This document shows positions 8,386 to 18,264 of a stretch of DNA of 64,000 bases, piece after piece; position 1 is the first letter of the stretch, and every line of letters begins with the position of its first letter. The notes beneath the pieces were generated by a model. That model saw only the letters and a list, made by a program, of their open reading frames with translations, had not been told where the DNA came from and ran no database searches. A program made the position numbers and the translations under genes. The stretch is from Pirellulales bacterium (GTDB taxonomy: Bacteria > Planctomycetota > Planctomycetia > Pirellulales > Thermoguttaceae), in contig JAFGDS010000118.1 of assembly GCA_016931995.1 (NCBI GenBank), positions 37,310-101,309 of the forward strand. The letters are read 5' to 3'.

Positions 8386-9327
8386 CTAGCGTGCGTCGCC
8401 GGCCCCCTCGAAGATCTCATTGCCGTCTCGCGTGGACATGGATTGATAGACGTACAAATCGACGTTGTCCTCGACGAAGTCGACCCGCCCGTCGCCGAAA
8501 GCAAAATTCGCCCCGCCGGGATGCCGGCTGCCGAACGCGCCGTTGACCTTCAACCCGTAGTTGGACATGTAGATCGGATCACCGGGCGGCGTATTCAGCG
8601 GATTCGAGGTCGAGCGGTGGCAGTCCATTTCGCGCAAGGCCCGGCTCCAGATGTTCGACGAGTTGATCTTGTGCCCCTCGACCACCTCGCCGACGAACAT
8701 CGTTTTGCTCAGCCCGTCGGCGATCTCCTCGACCTTGTGGGCGGCGAGGTAGTAGAACACGCCCGTATTGTCGAATTTGCACGCCGACGTGAGCCCCTGC
8801 GCCGCGCCGATGGCGCCGGCCACCAGGGCGTAGCTGCCGGTGGCCGCCGGCAGGCTGCCGATCGCATACGCGCCGCCCACGACGGGGTCTTCGGAGATGG
8901 GCTCCGACTCGTCGCTCGGGCACACGAACACGGCGGGACGCTCGGCGATGCCCCTGGCGTTGGGGGCCACCCACGTCGTGTTGTAGGTCCAGGGCCCATC
9001 GTTGAAATTGAAGGAGTCGTACACGCCCTGCTGTTCGAGCCGCGGCAAGATGAGCACCAGGGCGCTCGTGCCCACCTGCTGCTTCGCCTGAGGGCAGAGA
9101 GTCGTGTTTCCATCGCATCCCACGCGGCCCGGCGGAAACACGCGATAGGCCGATTCGTAGGCCGCCAGGGCGAGAGAGACCTGTTTGAGGTTGTTGCCGC
9201 ATTGCAGCCGTCGGGCGGCCTCGCGGGCGGCCTGCACGGCGGGCAACAACAAAGCGATCAACACGCCGATGATCGCGATGACCACCAGCAATTCGACCAG
9301 CGTGAATCCCCGGCGACGCGTCGTCAT
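8386..9327 (-). CDS. DUF1559 prepilin-like protein
   Basis: 313 residues from the ATG at 9325-9327. The N-terminus [18 protein letters not shown] is a type IV pilin/pseudopilin methylation motif and helix, and is followed by the planctomycete signature [14 protein letters not shown] and CGNNLKQ. The C-terminus has the family's typical end ([21 protein letters not shown]). Several hundred paralogues of this family can occur in one planctomycete genome; they are exported, pilin-like and of unknown function. The open frame continues upstream to 11433, but that part is antisense to the polyphosphate kinase and is not coding. Confidence 0.95.
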   Translation of the reverse strand: MTTRRRGFTLVELLVVIAIIGVLIALLLPAVQAAREAARRLQCGNNLKQVSLALAAYESAYRVFPPGRVGCDGNTTLCPQAKQQVGTSALVLILPRLEQQGVYDSFNFNDGPWTYNTTWVAPNARGIAERPAVFVCPSDESEPISEDPVVGGAYAIGSLPAATGSYALVAGAIGAAQGLTSACKFDNTGVFYYLAAHKVEEIADGLSKTMFVGEVVEGHKINSSNIWSRALREMDCHRSTSNPLNTPPGDPIYMSNYGLKVNGAFGSRHPGGANFAFGDGRVDFVEDNVDLYVYQSMSTRDGNEIFEGAGDAR

Positions 9328-9629
9328 GGCACCAGCCCTCGCTTCCTCCAAACCGATCGCGCCGGAACCGGCGCGCCCGGCAGCCCCGAGACGTTTCCAT
9401 CGCGCGGGCGTCCTCGCCGTCCACCCCTCGTCGGCGCGAGGGGACAAGGGGTGGACGCTTGGGAGAACGCTCGTTGGCGGCCGCCCCGCGGCGTCGAAGA
9501 GACCCGGCTGTCGGCGGCCACCACCCTCATTCTGCCCACGCCGCCCTTGGCGACAAGGAAAAATTGCGTCAATCTCACTCAGGAAATGCGTCAGGTCGCG
9601 TCGGCCTTCCTCGCCCTGAGCGTGGCCCC
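9328..9629. other. Divergent intergenic region with inverted repeat
   Basis: No gene is supported. An inverted repeat, CGTCCACCCC (9418-9427) with GGGGTGGACG (9448-9457), could form a strong hairpin and looks like another dispersed palindromic element. The region should contain the DUF1559 promoter; I cannot name one. Confidence 0.45.
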
Positions 9630-9697
9630 CGTCATCCTGAGCGAAGCGAAGGATCTCGTTGCCGCGGAACAACGGAGATGCTTCGCTCGGCATGACG
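9630..9697. repeat. B-family repeat pair
   Basis: CATCCTGAGCGAAGCGAAG at about 9632-9650 is followed by an inverted, shorter copy (GATGCTTCGCTCGGCATGAC) ending near 9697, upstream of the polyphosphate kinase gene. Confidence 0.85.
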
Positions 9698-9867
9698 CGG
9701 CTCCACGGCGGCCACGTCCAGGTCAAACGCCGCGCAAGCGATACAGACGCTACCACCGCGCCAGACGGATGCGCGTGCCTGCCGTCTGGTTGGCCAAACA
9801 CGGACGCGGCACAACGTGGCATAAAATTGGGAGGAACGCGCCGCCGCGCCACGGAGGAAGTACTGCC

Positions 9868-11352
9868 ATGCTCGAACTGGTCGATCTCGACAAACGGCTC
9901 GACGAAGACGTCCACGACCGCGTGTTTCCGGAGTTGGAGATCCGCCTGGGCGAGTGCCAGCGAGCCGCCCGGGCGGCCAACGTGCCGGTCGTGGTCGTCT
10001 TCGAAGGCTGGGACGCCGCGGGCAAGGGCACGATCATCAACCGGCTCACGCAGGCGCTCGATCCCCGCGGCTTCCGCGTCCACCCGATCTCGGCGCCCAA
10101 CGAGGACGAGCGGCTGCACCCGTGGATGGGCCGGTTCTGGAAGAAGCTCCCTCCCGCCGGCGCCCTGGCCATCTTCGACCGCTCGTGGTACGGCCGCGTG
10201 CTGACCGAACGGCTCAACGAGGGTCTTTCCAAACGCCGGTGGCGCGAGGCCTACGACGAGATCCAACAATTCGAGCGGCAATTGGCCGACGCGGGCACGG
10301 TCATCGTCAAGTTCTGGCTCCACATCAGCCGCAAGGAACAACGGAAGCGATTCAAACGGCTCGAAAAAACCGCGGCCACCGCGTGGAAGGTGGGCAAGGA
10401 CGAGTGGGCCCAGTCGCGCCACTACGACCGATGGCTCGCCGCCGCCGAGGAAATGCTTGCCCGCACCAGCACGGCTTACGCCCCCTGGACCGTGGTGGAA
10501 GCCACCGACGCGCGGTTCCGCCGCGTCAAGGTTTTCGAGGTCCTCACGCAGGCGATCCAGACGGAGATCGATCGCCGCGCCGCCGCGCCGCCGGTCGTGC
10601 TCAAACCCATGGACGTGCCCGAGCCGTCGCCCACCGACGAGCAAACGATTCTCGACCGGCTCGACCTGACGCTGTCGCTTTCGCGAGAAGAGTACGAAAA
10701 ACAGTTGGACAAGCTCCAGAAGCGGCTCTTCCGCCTGGAGCACGAGATGTACGTCGCCCGCGTGCCCGCGGCAATCGTCTACGAGGGCGCGGACGCGGGC
10801 GGCAAGGGGGGCAACATCAAACGGCTCACCGCCGGGCTCGACCCGCGGGGCTACGAAGTGGTGCCCGTCGGTCCGCCCGACGCCCCGGAGAAAGCCCACC
10901 ATTTCCTCTGGCGGTTCTGGCGCGACGTCCCCAAGGCCGGCCACATCACGATCTTCGACCGGTCGTGGTATGGCCGCGTGCTGGTCGAGCGGGTCGAGGG
11001 CTATTGCTCGGAGGACGAGTGGCGCCGGGCCTACCGCGAAATCAACGAATTCGAGCGGCAACTGACCGAATTTGGCGCCGTGCTCGTCAAATTCTGGCTG
11101 CACATCGACCGTGACGAGCAGCTCCGCCGGTTCGAGGCCCGGCGGGACGAGCCGGCCAAGCAGTGGAAAATCACGGACGACGATTGGCGCAACCGGGAAA
11201 AATGGCGACAATACAACGTGGCTGTCGTCGATATGCTCGAAAAGACGAGCACCCCGTACGCCCCCTGGACCGTGCTCGAGGCCAACTGCAAGCTCCACGC
11301 CCGGATCAAGGCCCTGCGAACCGTGGCCGACGCCCTGGAAGCCGCCCTGTGA
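9868..11352 (+). CDS. Two-domain polyphosphate kinase 2 / polyphosphate:AMP phosphotransferase
   Basis: 494 residues from ATG 9868, preceded by GGAGGA; an AT-rich CATAAAAT at 9820-9827 may be the -10 box. Two PPK2 domains lie in tandem (about 1-240 and 255-494). Domain 1 has Walker [10 protein letters not shown] (47-55) and DRSWYGRV (104-111); domain 2 has GADAGGKGG (about 307-315) and again DRSWYGRV. Fused two-domain PPK2s (class II) typically phosphorylate AMP to ADP using polyphosphate, with one domain usually regarded as degenerate. Here both domains keep the P-loop and the Asp-Arg motif. An unusually long open frame upstream (to 7780) is not coding. Confidence 0.93.
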   Translation: MLELVDLDKRLDEDVHDRVFPELEIRLGECQRAARAANVPVVVVFEGWDAAGKGTIINRLTQALDPRGFRVHPISAPNEDERLHPWMGRFWKKLPPAGALAIFDRSWYGRVLTERLNEGLSKRRWREAYDEIQQFERQLADAGTVIVKFWLHISRKEQRKRFKRLEKTAATAWKVGKDEWAQSRHYDRWLAAAEEMLARTSTAYAPWTVVEATDARFRRVKVFEVLTQAIQTEIDRRAAAPPVVLKPMDVPEPSPTDEQTILDRLDLTLSLSREEYEKQLDKLQKRLFRLEHEMYVARVPAAIVYEGADAGGKGGNIKRLTAGLDPRGYEVVPVGPPDAPEKAHHFLWRFWRDVPKAGHITIFDRSWYGRVLVERVEGYCSEDEWRRAYREINEFERQLTEFGAVLVKFWLHIDRDEQLRRFEARRDEPAKQWKITDDDWRNREKWRQYNVAVVDMLEKTSTPYAPWTVLEANCKLHARIKALRTVADALEAAL

Positions 11353-11381
11353 CGGCCGATCGGCGGCCAGGGCGTGTCTGA

Positions 11382-11580
11382 AAGCCGCTTGCGGCTTCGC
11401 GGCACCGAACCCAAGCAAACCGCGGCGTGTCACCTGGAATTGGCCGGCGCGGGCGCCATGCCCAAGTGAAGTGCGTCAGAATCATTGAGGGATCGTGTCG
11501 AAAACCCGTTCTGAGTGCCACTGGCTCTGCCAGTGCTCCCAAAACACACGCGATTCAGCACTGGCAGAGCCAGTGGCACA
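11382..11580. repeat. D-family copy followed by A-family head-to-head pair
   Basis: CCGCTTGCGGCTTCGC (D) lies at about 11386-11401, 30 nt after the kinase stop. The A repeat, TGCCACTGGCTCTGCCAGTG, begins near 11516 and its inverted copy ends at 11580, with a spacer of about 25 nt. The 300-nt gap before leuD holds nothing else obvious. Confidence 0.88.
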
Positions 11581-11656
11581 CGCTGAACAATGTCCGATCC
11601 GCGTGACGCACTACCCTAGTCCTCCCCCACAACACAATCCCCGAACGGTCACCCCC

Positions 11657-12250
11657 ATGCAGCCCTTCACCACCCACGCCGGACTGGTCGCCCCGATGGA
11701 TCGGGCGAACGTGGACACCGACCAAATCATCCCCAAGCAGTTCCTCAAGCGGATCGAGCGGACCGGCTTCGGCCAGTTTCTCTTCTTCGACTGGCGGTTC
11801 CACGAGGACGGGTCGGACAACCCCGAGTTCGAGCTGAACCGGCCCGAATGCGCTGGCGCGACGATCCTTCTGGCCCGGCGGAATTTCGGCTGTGGGTCGA
11901 GCCGGGAACACGCCCCCTGGGCGCTGGCCGACTACGGATTTCGCGCGATCGTCGCCCCGAGCTTCGCCGACATCTTTTACAACAACTGCTTCAAGAACGG
12001 CCTTCTGCCGATCCGCCTGGATGAGCCGGCCGTGGACGATCTCTTCGCCCGCGCGGCCCGGCACGCCGGCTACCGGCTCACGGTGGACCTCGCCGCGCGG
12101 ACGCTTTCCGACGAACACGGCTTGTCTCTCGCCTTCGAGGTGGACGACTTCCGCCGCCACTGCCTCCTAAACGGCCTGGACGATATCGGCCTCACGCTCC
12201 AGCACGAGCCGGAAATCGCCGCGTACGAGAAATCCCGCGGGATCGCCTGA
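11657..12250 (+). CDS. leuD: 3-isopropylmalate dehydratase small subunit
   Basis: 197 residues from ATG 11657. Motifs of the LeuD swivelling domain are intact: [46 protein letters not shown]. With LeuC it isomerises 2-isopropylmalate to 3-isopropylmalate in leucine synthesis. LeuC, which carries the 4Fe-4S cluster, is not next to it; the upstream neighbour is the polyphosphate kinase and the downstream one is transcribed towards it. The longer frame starting at 11495 would translate through an A-family repeat and was rejected as the start. Confidence 0.95.
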   Translation: MQPFTTHAGLVAPMDRANVDTDQIIPKQFLKRIERTGFGQFLFFDWRFHEDGSDNPEFELNRPECAGATILLARRNFGCGSSREHAPWALADYGFRAIVAPSFADIFYNNCFKNGLLPIRLDEPAVDDLFARAARHAGYRLTVDLAARTLSDEHGLSLAFEVDDFRRHCLLNGLDDIGLTLQHEPEIAAYEKSRGIA

Positions 12251-12283
12251 CGGGTAGATCACAGTTTTGTGAACCGTCAGGGG

Positions 12284-12391
12284 AAAGAAACCGCGGATAG
12301 ACGCGGATGAACGCGGATTGAGATGTCTCAAGATCGGGACGTTTAAGCAATCAACTATCTGCGTGTATCTGCGTTCATCCGCGGTTTCTTC
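12284..12391. repeat. J-family inverted repeat pair
   Basis: AAAGAAACCGCGGATAGACG (12284 onward), extending through GCGGATGAACGCGGAT, is matched by an inverted copy at 12356-12391 (CTGCGTTCATCCGCGGTTTC). The pair lies between the leuD stop and the convergent symporter gene, so it may also act as a bidirectional terminator. Confidence 0.75.
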
Positions 12392-12437
12392 GCTTTGTCC
12401 TTGGCAAGAAGCATTCAGCGTGCGCCGTCGCGGCGTC

Positions 12438-14111
12438 TCATTCCTCTGTCTTCTCGCCCGCCCGGTAGGGCACGATCGCGCCGGATTTGTAGCGCCGCCA
12501 GTAGTTGTCCAGCCGCCGGCGGACCTTGCCGCTTAGAAGGACCACGCCGAAGATGTTCGGAAACGCCATCGAGAGGATCATCAGGTCGGAAAACTCGAGC
12601 AGCTTCGATGCCGTGACCACGGAACCGAGAAACACGAAGCAAAGGAAGATGCACCGGTAGACCATCGACCAGCCGCGGCCGAACAGGTACGACCAGCACC
12701 GCTCGCCGTAGTACGACCACGAGATGAGCGTCGAGTAGGCGAAAAGCACCACGGCCACGGTCAACACGTAGGGAAACCAGGAGATCTTCTCGGCGAACGC
12801 CGCGTTGGTCATGGGGGCGCCCTTGCCCGCGTTCGCAAGCTCGGCGAACTCCGGGTTGTTGTACACGCCGGTAATGACCATCACCAGGCCGGTCATCGTG
12901 CAGATCACCACCGTGTCGATAAACGGCTCGAGCAGCGCGACGATGCCCTCGGTCACCGGCTCCTCCGTCTTGGCCGCCGCGTGGGCGATGGGCGCGGAGC
13001 CGATCCCCGCCTCGTTCGAGAACGCCGCCCGTTTGATCCCGATCACCATCACGCCCAGGAAGCCGCCGTATCCCGCCTCGGGCGTGAACGCCTGATCGAA
13101 AATCAGCCAAAAGGCGTGTGGGACGTAGCGCCAATGCGTTCCGATGATAAAAAGCGCCGCGGCCATGTAGACCATGCACATCATCGGCACGATCTTCTCC
13201 GCCGTGGCCGCGATCCGCCGGATCCCGCCGATCACGACCACCCCGGCCAGGACGACCATCACGAGGCCATAAATCCACGGATAGCGAACCAGCAGGGACA
13301 AACCCTCCATTTCCTGGAGCTGGGCGAGCGACTGGCTGATCTGAAAGACGCATCCGCCGCCGAACGATCCGCCCATGCACATGATCGTGAACACGATGCT
13401 CAGGGCAATTCCCAGTCGGCGATGGCCCAACTCCGCCAGCCCGTCGCGCAGATAGTGCATCGCGCCGCCGGAGACGGTGCCGTCGTGGTCCACCTTGCGG
13501 TACATCTGCCCGAGCGTGCACTCGGTAAACTTGCTGCTCATGCCGAGCAATCCGGCCAGGATAAGCCAGAAAACCGCGCCGGGCCCGCCGGTGCCCACGG
13601 CGATGGCCACGCCCGCGATATTGCCCAGCCCCACCGTGGCGGACAGCGCCGAGGCGAGCGCTTGGAAATGGGACACCTCGCCCGCGTCGGCCGGGTTGTC
13701 GTAGTCGCCTTTGGTCAGACGGATGGCGTGCCAGAACGCCCGAACGTTAATGAACCGCATCCGCAGCGTGAAGAAGATCGCCCCCGCCAGGAGCCACAAC
13801 ACGACCAACGGCACGCTCGCCCCCAGCCAGTGTTTCGTCCCGAAATCGTAGAAGAGCAGCCAGGCGAGGGAGTCCACGACGTAGGTGCCGAATTTCTCGT
13901 CCACCCAGCTCATCCAGTCGGAAGCCCCCCCTGGTGGCGGGTTTCCACCAGCCGGTTTCGCCTCCGGGGCCACCACTTCCGCCCCGGCCGCCGCGGGCTC
14001 ATCGGACGTCGGCCCGGCCGCGACCGCCCCAAGAAGGCTCCCCCCGATCACGACGGCGAGAATCGCAACGAGCAGGCCGGATCGACAACCGGGCGTCAAA
14101 CGTCGCATCAT
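12438..14111 (-). CDS. Alanine/sodium symporter family (AGCS) transporter
   Basis: 557 residues. The core (about 85-540) has the AGCS layout of around ten hydrophobic segments, with conserved runs such as [39 protein letters not shown] and [17 protein letters not shown]. These proteins import small amino acids, usually alanine or glycine, with sodium. The N-terminal 80 residues are unusual: a cleavable-looking signal peptide ([21 protein letters not shown]) and a Pro/Ala/Glu-rich stretch before the first family helix, a pattern seen in planctomycete homologues. Substrate cannot be assigned. A C-family repeat hairpin lies directly upstream (14149-14222). Confidence 0.9.
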   Translation of the reverse strand: MMRRLTPGCRSGLLVAILAVVIGGSLLGAVAAGPTSDEPAAAGAEVVAPEAKPAGGNPPPGGASDWMSWVDEKFGTYVVDSLAWLLFYDFGTKHWLGASVPLVVLWLLAGAIFFTLRMRFINVRAFWHAIRLTKGDYDNPADAGEVSHFQALASALSATVGLGNIAGVAIAVGTGGPGAVFWLILAGLLGMSSKFTECTLGQMYRKVDHDGTVSGGAMHYLRDGLAELGHRRLGIALSIVFTIMCMGGSFGGGCVFQISQSLAQLQEMEGLSLLVRYPWIYGLVMVVLAGVVVIGGIRRIAATAEKIVPMMCMVYMAAALFIIGTHWRYVPHAFWLIFDQAFTPEAGYGGFLGVMVIGIKRAAFSNEAGIGSAPIAHAAAKTEEPVTEGIVALLEPFIDTVVICTMTGLVMVITGVYNNPEFAELANAGKGAPMTNAAFAEKISWFPYVLTVAVVLFAYSTLISWSYYGERCWSYLFGRGWSMVYRCIFLCFVFLGSVVTASKLLEFSDLMILSMAFPNIFGVVLLSGKVRRRLDNYWRRYKSGAIVPYRAGEKTEE

Positions 14112-14148
14112 GGGCAGCCGGGGGATAGGGGCCGCGATCGATTAGACC

Positions 14149-14222
14149 TGTGGGAGGCGACTCCCGTCGCCGAACCATGCCTGCCTGCCACGGAATCGGC
14201 GACGGGAGTCGCCTCCTACAGG
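14149..14222. repeat. C-family repeat pair
   Basis: TGGGAGGCGACTCCCGTCGC at about 14150-14169 is matched by its inverted copy ending CGCCTCCTACAGG near 14222. It is close upstream of the symporter start. Confidence 0.85.
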
Positions 14223-14389
14223 GTTTTCCCGACGCTACGGCGGACACCCAAGGCGGCGTCCACTAAAACCCTCCTAGTCGAACGGATCCGCGCGGGCCTT
14301 GTCAAGCATCTTGGGGTGGCTTCTTCGCGCGACCAGAGGGGGTTTCGCGTCACCAAGGGTGGGATTATACTGGCGGGTCAACGAATAAG

Positions 14390-14466
14390 GGTGCCATGTC
14401 CACGCTCGTCGTGGACATGCCTTTCCGCCACACAACACGTCCACGACGAGCGTGGATATGGCACCC
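14390..14466. repeat. E-family repeat pair
   Basis: GGTGCCATGTCCACGCTCGT and its inverted copy (ACGAGCGTGGATATGGCACC) enclose about 40 nt. A possible -10 box TATACT for nuoB lies just upstream at 14366-14371. The same family recurs at 58328-58437. Confidence 0.82.
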
Positions 14467-14507
14467 AGCCCGGTTGTCTTGAGCGGGAACGAGTGCGCGA
14501 GGACGCC

Positions 14508-15113
14508 ATGACGGAACCCTGGATCGAAGGACGCTTCGAACATAACGTGCTGACCACCACGGTCGAGCAGGCAATCAACTGGGCAAGGCAGTCCAGCCTG
14601 TGGCCCATGACCTTTGGGCTGGCCTGCTGCGCGATCGAAATGATGTCGGCCGGGGCCAGCCGGTTCGACCTGGACCGCTTCGGCGCGGGCGCCTTCCGCC
14701 CCAGCCCCCGCCAGGCCGACCTCATGATCGTCGCCGGCACCGTCACGATGAAGATGGCCAGCCGCCTGCGCCGCCTCTACGACCAGATGCCCGAGCCCAA
14801 GTACGTCATCGCGATGGGCGCCTGCGCGATCGGCGGTGGTCCGTATTTCGAGCACGGCTACCACGTCGTCAAGGGCGTGGACCTCCTCGTGCCGGTTGAC
14901 GTCTACGTGCCCGGCTGCCCGCCCCGCCCCGACGCCCTGCTGGAGGGCCTCATGCGACTCCAGGATAAAATCAAGGGCCACCGCATCGCCAAGCGTCCCC
15001 CGGCCGACGGCCAAAAAACCTGGAAGACCTTCGCCCGCCCCGGCGTCAAGCTCCCCGACGAGCTCCCCTTGCCGCTCTCCACCGGGTTCGTCAAGACGGA
15101 CGAGAACCCGTAG
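14508..15113 (+). CDS. nuoB: NADH-quinone oxidoreductase subunit B (lone copy)
   Basis: 201 residues from ATG 14508. All family landmarks are present: [41 protein letters not shown] split by intact spacing, GGGPYF and [14 protein letters not shown]. The Cys-Cys pair plus the Cys of GACAIGG and of PGCPPRP would bind the terminal N2 4Fe-4S cluster. In complex I this subunit passes electrons to quinone. None of the other nuo membrane or peripheral subunits is adjacent. The gene may be a displaced complex I subunit, a second copy, or part of a hydrogenase-like assembly; the sequence alone does not tell. The C-terminus (about 170-201) is Lys/Pro-rich. Confidence 0.92.
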   Translation: MTEPWIEGRFEHNVLTTTVEQAINWARQSSLWPMTFGLACCAIEMMSAGASRFDLDRFGAGAFRPSPRQADLMIVAGTVTMKMASRLRRLYDQMPEPKYVIAMGACAIGGGPYFEHGYHVVKGVDLLVPVDVYVPGCPPRPDALLEGLMRLQDKIKGHRIAKRPPADGQKTWKTFARPGVKLPDELPLPLSTGFVKTDENP

Positions 15114-15212
15114 GTCGGGCTGTGCCTGACACCGCGGGGGCATCAGGTTCACCACGGAGGCGGCGGAGGCACGGAGAACGACGGCATTCGACCGGGCTTC
15201 GGGCTCATCGTC

Positions 15213-16022
15213 ATGACCTCAAACCTCGACGACGCCGGCCCTGCTATTCCACCGGCGGTCGACGGCGCGACGCGCCCGCCCGCGAGGCGTCGGTTCCAGT
15301 ACTCGCTCCGCACGCTCCTGATCGTCGTGGCCGTGTTCGCCGCCTTGTTCGGGTCGGGCGTTTGGGCTGTTCAGAAAGCTCGCGAACGCGAACGCAAAAG
15401 ACTCGTGATGGAGGATTTCCGAGTGGTGCCCCTGGCGTTGGAGAACTACTATAAAGCGCACCACAGATGGGCACCCGCCGTTTGTCGCGACCAAGATGGC
15501 AAACCACTGTGCAGTTGGCGATTCCTTTTGTTTCCGTACGTTGAGGAGTCGTGCCATTATTATGATCCAAGGAGTGAACCCTGGAATGCGCCCCGAAATC
15601 GGGACATTGTTGGGATTCCCGGAGACAGCATCGCGTTCACCCTTCACCTCCCCGACGCCAGTCGTCAGGCCCGCATCGTCGCCATCACCGGACCGGGTAC
15701 GGCGTTTGAAGAAGGGGTGAGGCGCAAGGTGGAGGAACTCCCGCCGGATCTGATCGTGCTGGTCGAGACGCGCAACTCGGGCGTCCACTGGATGGAGCCG
15801 GGCGACCTGGACGTCCGGACGATGCCGCGGACGATCGACGCCGCCGACGGCAAGGGCATCTCGGCCAACTTCGGCGACCGCGTCCACGTCGCCTTCGCCG
15901 ACGGCACGGTCTGGGCCCTTTCCACGGACGTGCCCTTCGCCACCGTCGAGAAGTTCCTCACCATCGACAGCGCCAAGCGCCACGACCGCGACGTCCTGCT
16001 CGGGCCGTACCAGCGCCCATGA
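15213..16022 (+). CDS. Planctomycete membrane-anchored protein, DUF1559-like
   Basis: 269 residues. After a short Pro/Ala-rich cytoplasmic start, RRFQYSLRTLLIVVAVFAAL forms the single membrane anchor typical of many planctomycete proteins. The outer domain resembles DUF1559 proteins without the prepilin motif: a segment LALENYYKAHHRWAPAVC, a C-terminal DRVHVAFADGTVWALSTDV corresponding to the FADGSV-type end, and a central alpha/beta region. Function unknown. It has its own upstream gap of 100 nt after nuoB and probably its own transcript. Confidence 0.6.
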   Translation: MTSNLDDAGPAIPPAVDGATRPPARRRFQYSLRTLLIVVAVFAALFGSGVWAVQKARERERKRLVMEDFRVVPLALENYYKAHHRWAPAVCRDQDGKPLCSWRFLLFPYVEESCHYYDPRSEPWNAPRNRDIVGIPGDSIAFTLHLPDASRQARIVAITGPGTAFEEGVRRKVEELPPDLIVLVETRNSGVHWMEPGDLDVRTMPRTIDAADGKGISANFGDRVHVAFADGTVWALSTDVPFATVEKFLTIDSAKRHDRDVLLGPYQRP

Positions 16023-16221
16023 CGGGGCACGTGGTTCCGGCTCCACCACCCGGTAAATCCTACAGCCCTGCCCGCTCCGCTTGGCGATGGCATCGCGCCG
16101 AAGCGACCCGCAAATGGCCGGAACGGGATTCCTTCCACCCCCCAACCGGCCGGGCAATCCCAACCTATCTTTTCCTATGACCTATGTTGCTTGACGTAAG
16201 ACGGGCAGCCCCTCGCGCGGG

Positions 16222-18198
16222 ATGAACCGATTGATGACGGACCCTCTCCATGCGGCCATCCTCCTGATCGCCCCGGACGGCGCCTCGCGCGACCGCCTGG
16301 GCGGCGTTCTCGACGGCATCCGCGTGGATCATGTTGCCGATCTGCCCGCGGCTGTGGAGGCCCTTCGGGCGGCCATCGCGCGACGCCGACCCTACGGATT
16401 GGCCGTGGTCGCCGCGGCCTCGGGCGTCGGCCGAACGCCGGGCGACCGGGAGCGGCTCTGGCAGATGGACTCGAACCTGACGGTGGTCGTGCTCGACGAG
16501 TCGGACGAAGCCAGACGCGCCGACGAGACCGCGGCGTCCTGGGATCCGGCGAGCCGGGTGCTCCACGTCGCCTGGCCGCCGAGCGAGACGGCGCTTGCCC
16601 AGCTCGTCGGCCTGGTTCGCCAGCGGCGGCATCTGCAGGATCGTCTGGCGCGGTGGGAATGCGATCTCGCGTCCACCCGCCGAGCGTTGGCCTGCGCGAA
16701 GGAGGAAGTGCTCGACGCGGCGCGGGCCAAAAGCGAATTCATGGCCAACGTCAGCCACGAGATCCGCACGCCCATGAACGCGATCCTGGGCTTCACCAGC
16801 CTCTTGATGCAGGAGCCCCTGAGCGACGCGCAGCGGGAGAAGCTCCTGTACGTACGCGAGGCCGGCGAGACGCTGCTGCACGCGATCACGCACGTGTTGG
16901 ATTACTCGAAGCTCACCACGGGCGAAGTCCGGTTGCAGCCGACGCTATTCGACGTGGACGAGGCCGTTCACGCCACGATCGACGAGGCTCTGCCCGCGGT
17001 GCGCAACAAGGGGCTGACGCTCCGCTGCCACATCGAGGAAGCCGTGCCGTTGCGGCTTCAAGGCGACCGGAACCGCTTTTGCCAGATTCTAACCAACCTG
17101 CTGGACAACGCGGTCAAGTTCACCGCGCATGGCTCGATCCACGTTCGCGTGACGTCGGATGAAGAGACGGAGAAGACGGTCACGTTGCGGGTCATGGTGA
17201 CCGATACGGGCGTGGGGATTCCACCCGACCGGCAGGGCATCGTCTTCGACGGCTTCTGCCAGGCCGACGGATCGTCCACCCGGCGTTTCGAGGGCGTCGG
17301 CGTGGGACTGGCCATCTGCCGGCAACTCGTCACGTTGATGGGAGGCCAGATCGGCCTGCAAAGCGCCGCCGGCGAGGGCAGCACCTTCTGGTTCACCGTC
17401 ACGTTGCGCAAGCCGGCCGCCTCGGCTGCGGCGTCTGGCGAGCCCTCTTGTCCGCGTCCGCGAACGACGTTGGTGACCGCCTCGGGCGAGGGGACCGCGC
17501 GCGCGGTGGACGGCGCCGCGCCGCGTCCGCACATCCTCGTGGCCGACGACGATTCGCTCAGCCGCGTGCTCTTGGAGATGCTCCTGGGCCGCGCCGGATG
17601 CGTCGTCGAGACGGTCGGCAACGGACGCGAGGCGATCACGCTCTTCAAGAGCCGCCAATACGACCTGGTCTTCATGGACGTGGACATGCCCGAAATGGAC
17701 GGCCGAGAAGCCATCTGGCTGGCGCGGCAACACGAGATGACCACGGGCGCGCACGTGCCGATTGTCGTGCTTTCGGCCGGGGCTCTGCCGGCCGACCGCC
17801 AGCAGTGTCTTGAAGCCGGCGCCGACCGATACATCACGAAGCCGTTCAACGTCGATGAACTTTTGGAGTTGATACGGGAGTACTTCCCGGCAATACCCAG
17901 ACGCGGCGACGCGGCGCCCGGCGCCGATGCTCCGGCGCCGTCCGCCGACGGCCTGCGGGAGCGCGTCGAGGCGACGGTCCGCGCGCTCGACGCGGCCGAT
18001 CTCGGCGGAGTGGAAAGCCGAGCCGGCGCCGTGCGGGAGTTCGCCCGGCGAGCGGGATACCAGGGCGTGGCGGACCAGGCCATGCGGGCGCAACTGGCCG
18101 CGCGCCGCGGCGACCGCGCGCTGACCGAACGGACCGTGGCGCGGCTCCGCCAAACGGTCGAGGAACAATTCGTGTCCGTACAGGAACCCGTTTCATAA
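16222..18198 (+). CDS. Hybrid sensor histidine kinase with C-terminal receiver
   Basis: 658 residues, cytoplasmic, no membrane segment. Residues 10-135 look like a degenerate receiver (pseudo-REC) fold. A coiled segment leads to HisKA with FMANVSHEIRTPMNAILGF (phospho-acceptor His). HATPase_c follows with N box LTNLLDNAVKF, G1 DTGVGIP, and G2 GVGVGLAI. A canonical receiver (about 435-555) has DDD, the acceptor Asp in LVFMDVDMPEMDG, and the Lys of YITKPF. The last 90 residues are helical like an Hpt domain, but contain no His at the expected position. The kinase is 66 nt ahead of a double-receiver gene, its likely partner. Confidence 0.92.
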   Translation: MNRLMTDPLHAAILLIAPDGASRDRLGGVLDGIRVDHVADLPAAVEALRAAIARRRPYGLAVVAAASGVGRTPGDRERLWQMDSNLTVVVLDESDEARRADETAASWDPASRVLHVAWPPSETALAQLVGLVRQRRHLQDRLARWECDLASTRRALACAKEEVLDAARAKSEFMANVSHEIRTPMNAILGFTSLLMQEPLSDAQREKLLYVREAGETLLHAITHVLDYSKLTTGEVRLQPTLFDVDEAVHATIDEALPAVRNKGLTLRCHIEEAVPLRLQGDRNRFCQILTNLLDNAVKFTAHGSIHVRVTSDEETEKTVTLRVMVTDTGVGIPPDRQGIVFDGFCQADGSSTRRFEGVGVGLAICRQLVTLMGGQIGLQSAAGEGSTFWFTVTLRKPAASAAASGEPSCPRPRTTLVTASGEGTARAVDGAAPRPHILVADDDSLSRVLLEMLLGRAGCVVETVGNGREAITLFKSRQYDLVFMDVDMPEMDGREAIWLARQHEMTTGAHVPIVVLSAGALPADRQQCLEAGADRYITKPFNVDELLELIREYFPAIPRRGDAAPGADAPAPSADGLRERVEATVRALDAADLGGVESRAGAVREFARRAGYQGVADQAMRAQLAARRGDRALTERTVARLRQTVEEQFVSVQEPVS

Positions 18199-18264
18199 CG
18201 TGGCGGGGCCGCACTCGGCCGTGCGAAAACGGCCCCGACAGCCGTGAACAAAGAGGCTCGAACC

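Noticed and set aside
7780..11352. 1190-codon plus-strand frame ending in the polyphosphate kinase
   Set aside because: The first 696 codons are antisense to DUF1559 and the lipoprotein and run through repeats. The real start is 9868, with a good ribosome-binding site.
8386..11433. 1015-codon minus-strand frame including the DUF1559 gene
   Set aside because: Only the part below 9327 has family sequence. The rest is antisense to the polyphosphate kinase gene and is a high-GC shadow.
11495..11656. N-terminal extension of LeuD
   Set aside because: It is translated from an A-family repeat and unconserved. LeuD similarity begins at 11657.
12284..12391. Dedicated rho-independent terminator for leuD and the symporter
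   Set aside because: The inverted pair could terminate, but no T-run follows and the same sequence type is a dispersed repeat, so it is listed as a repeat.
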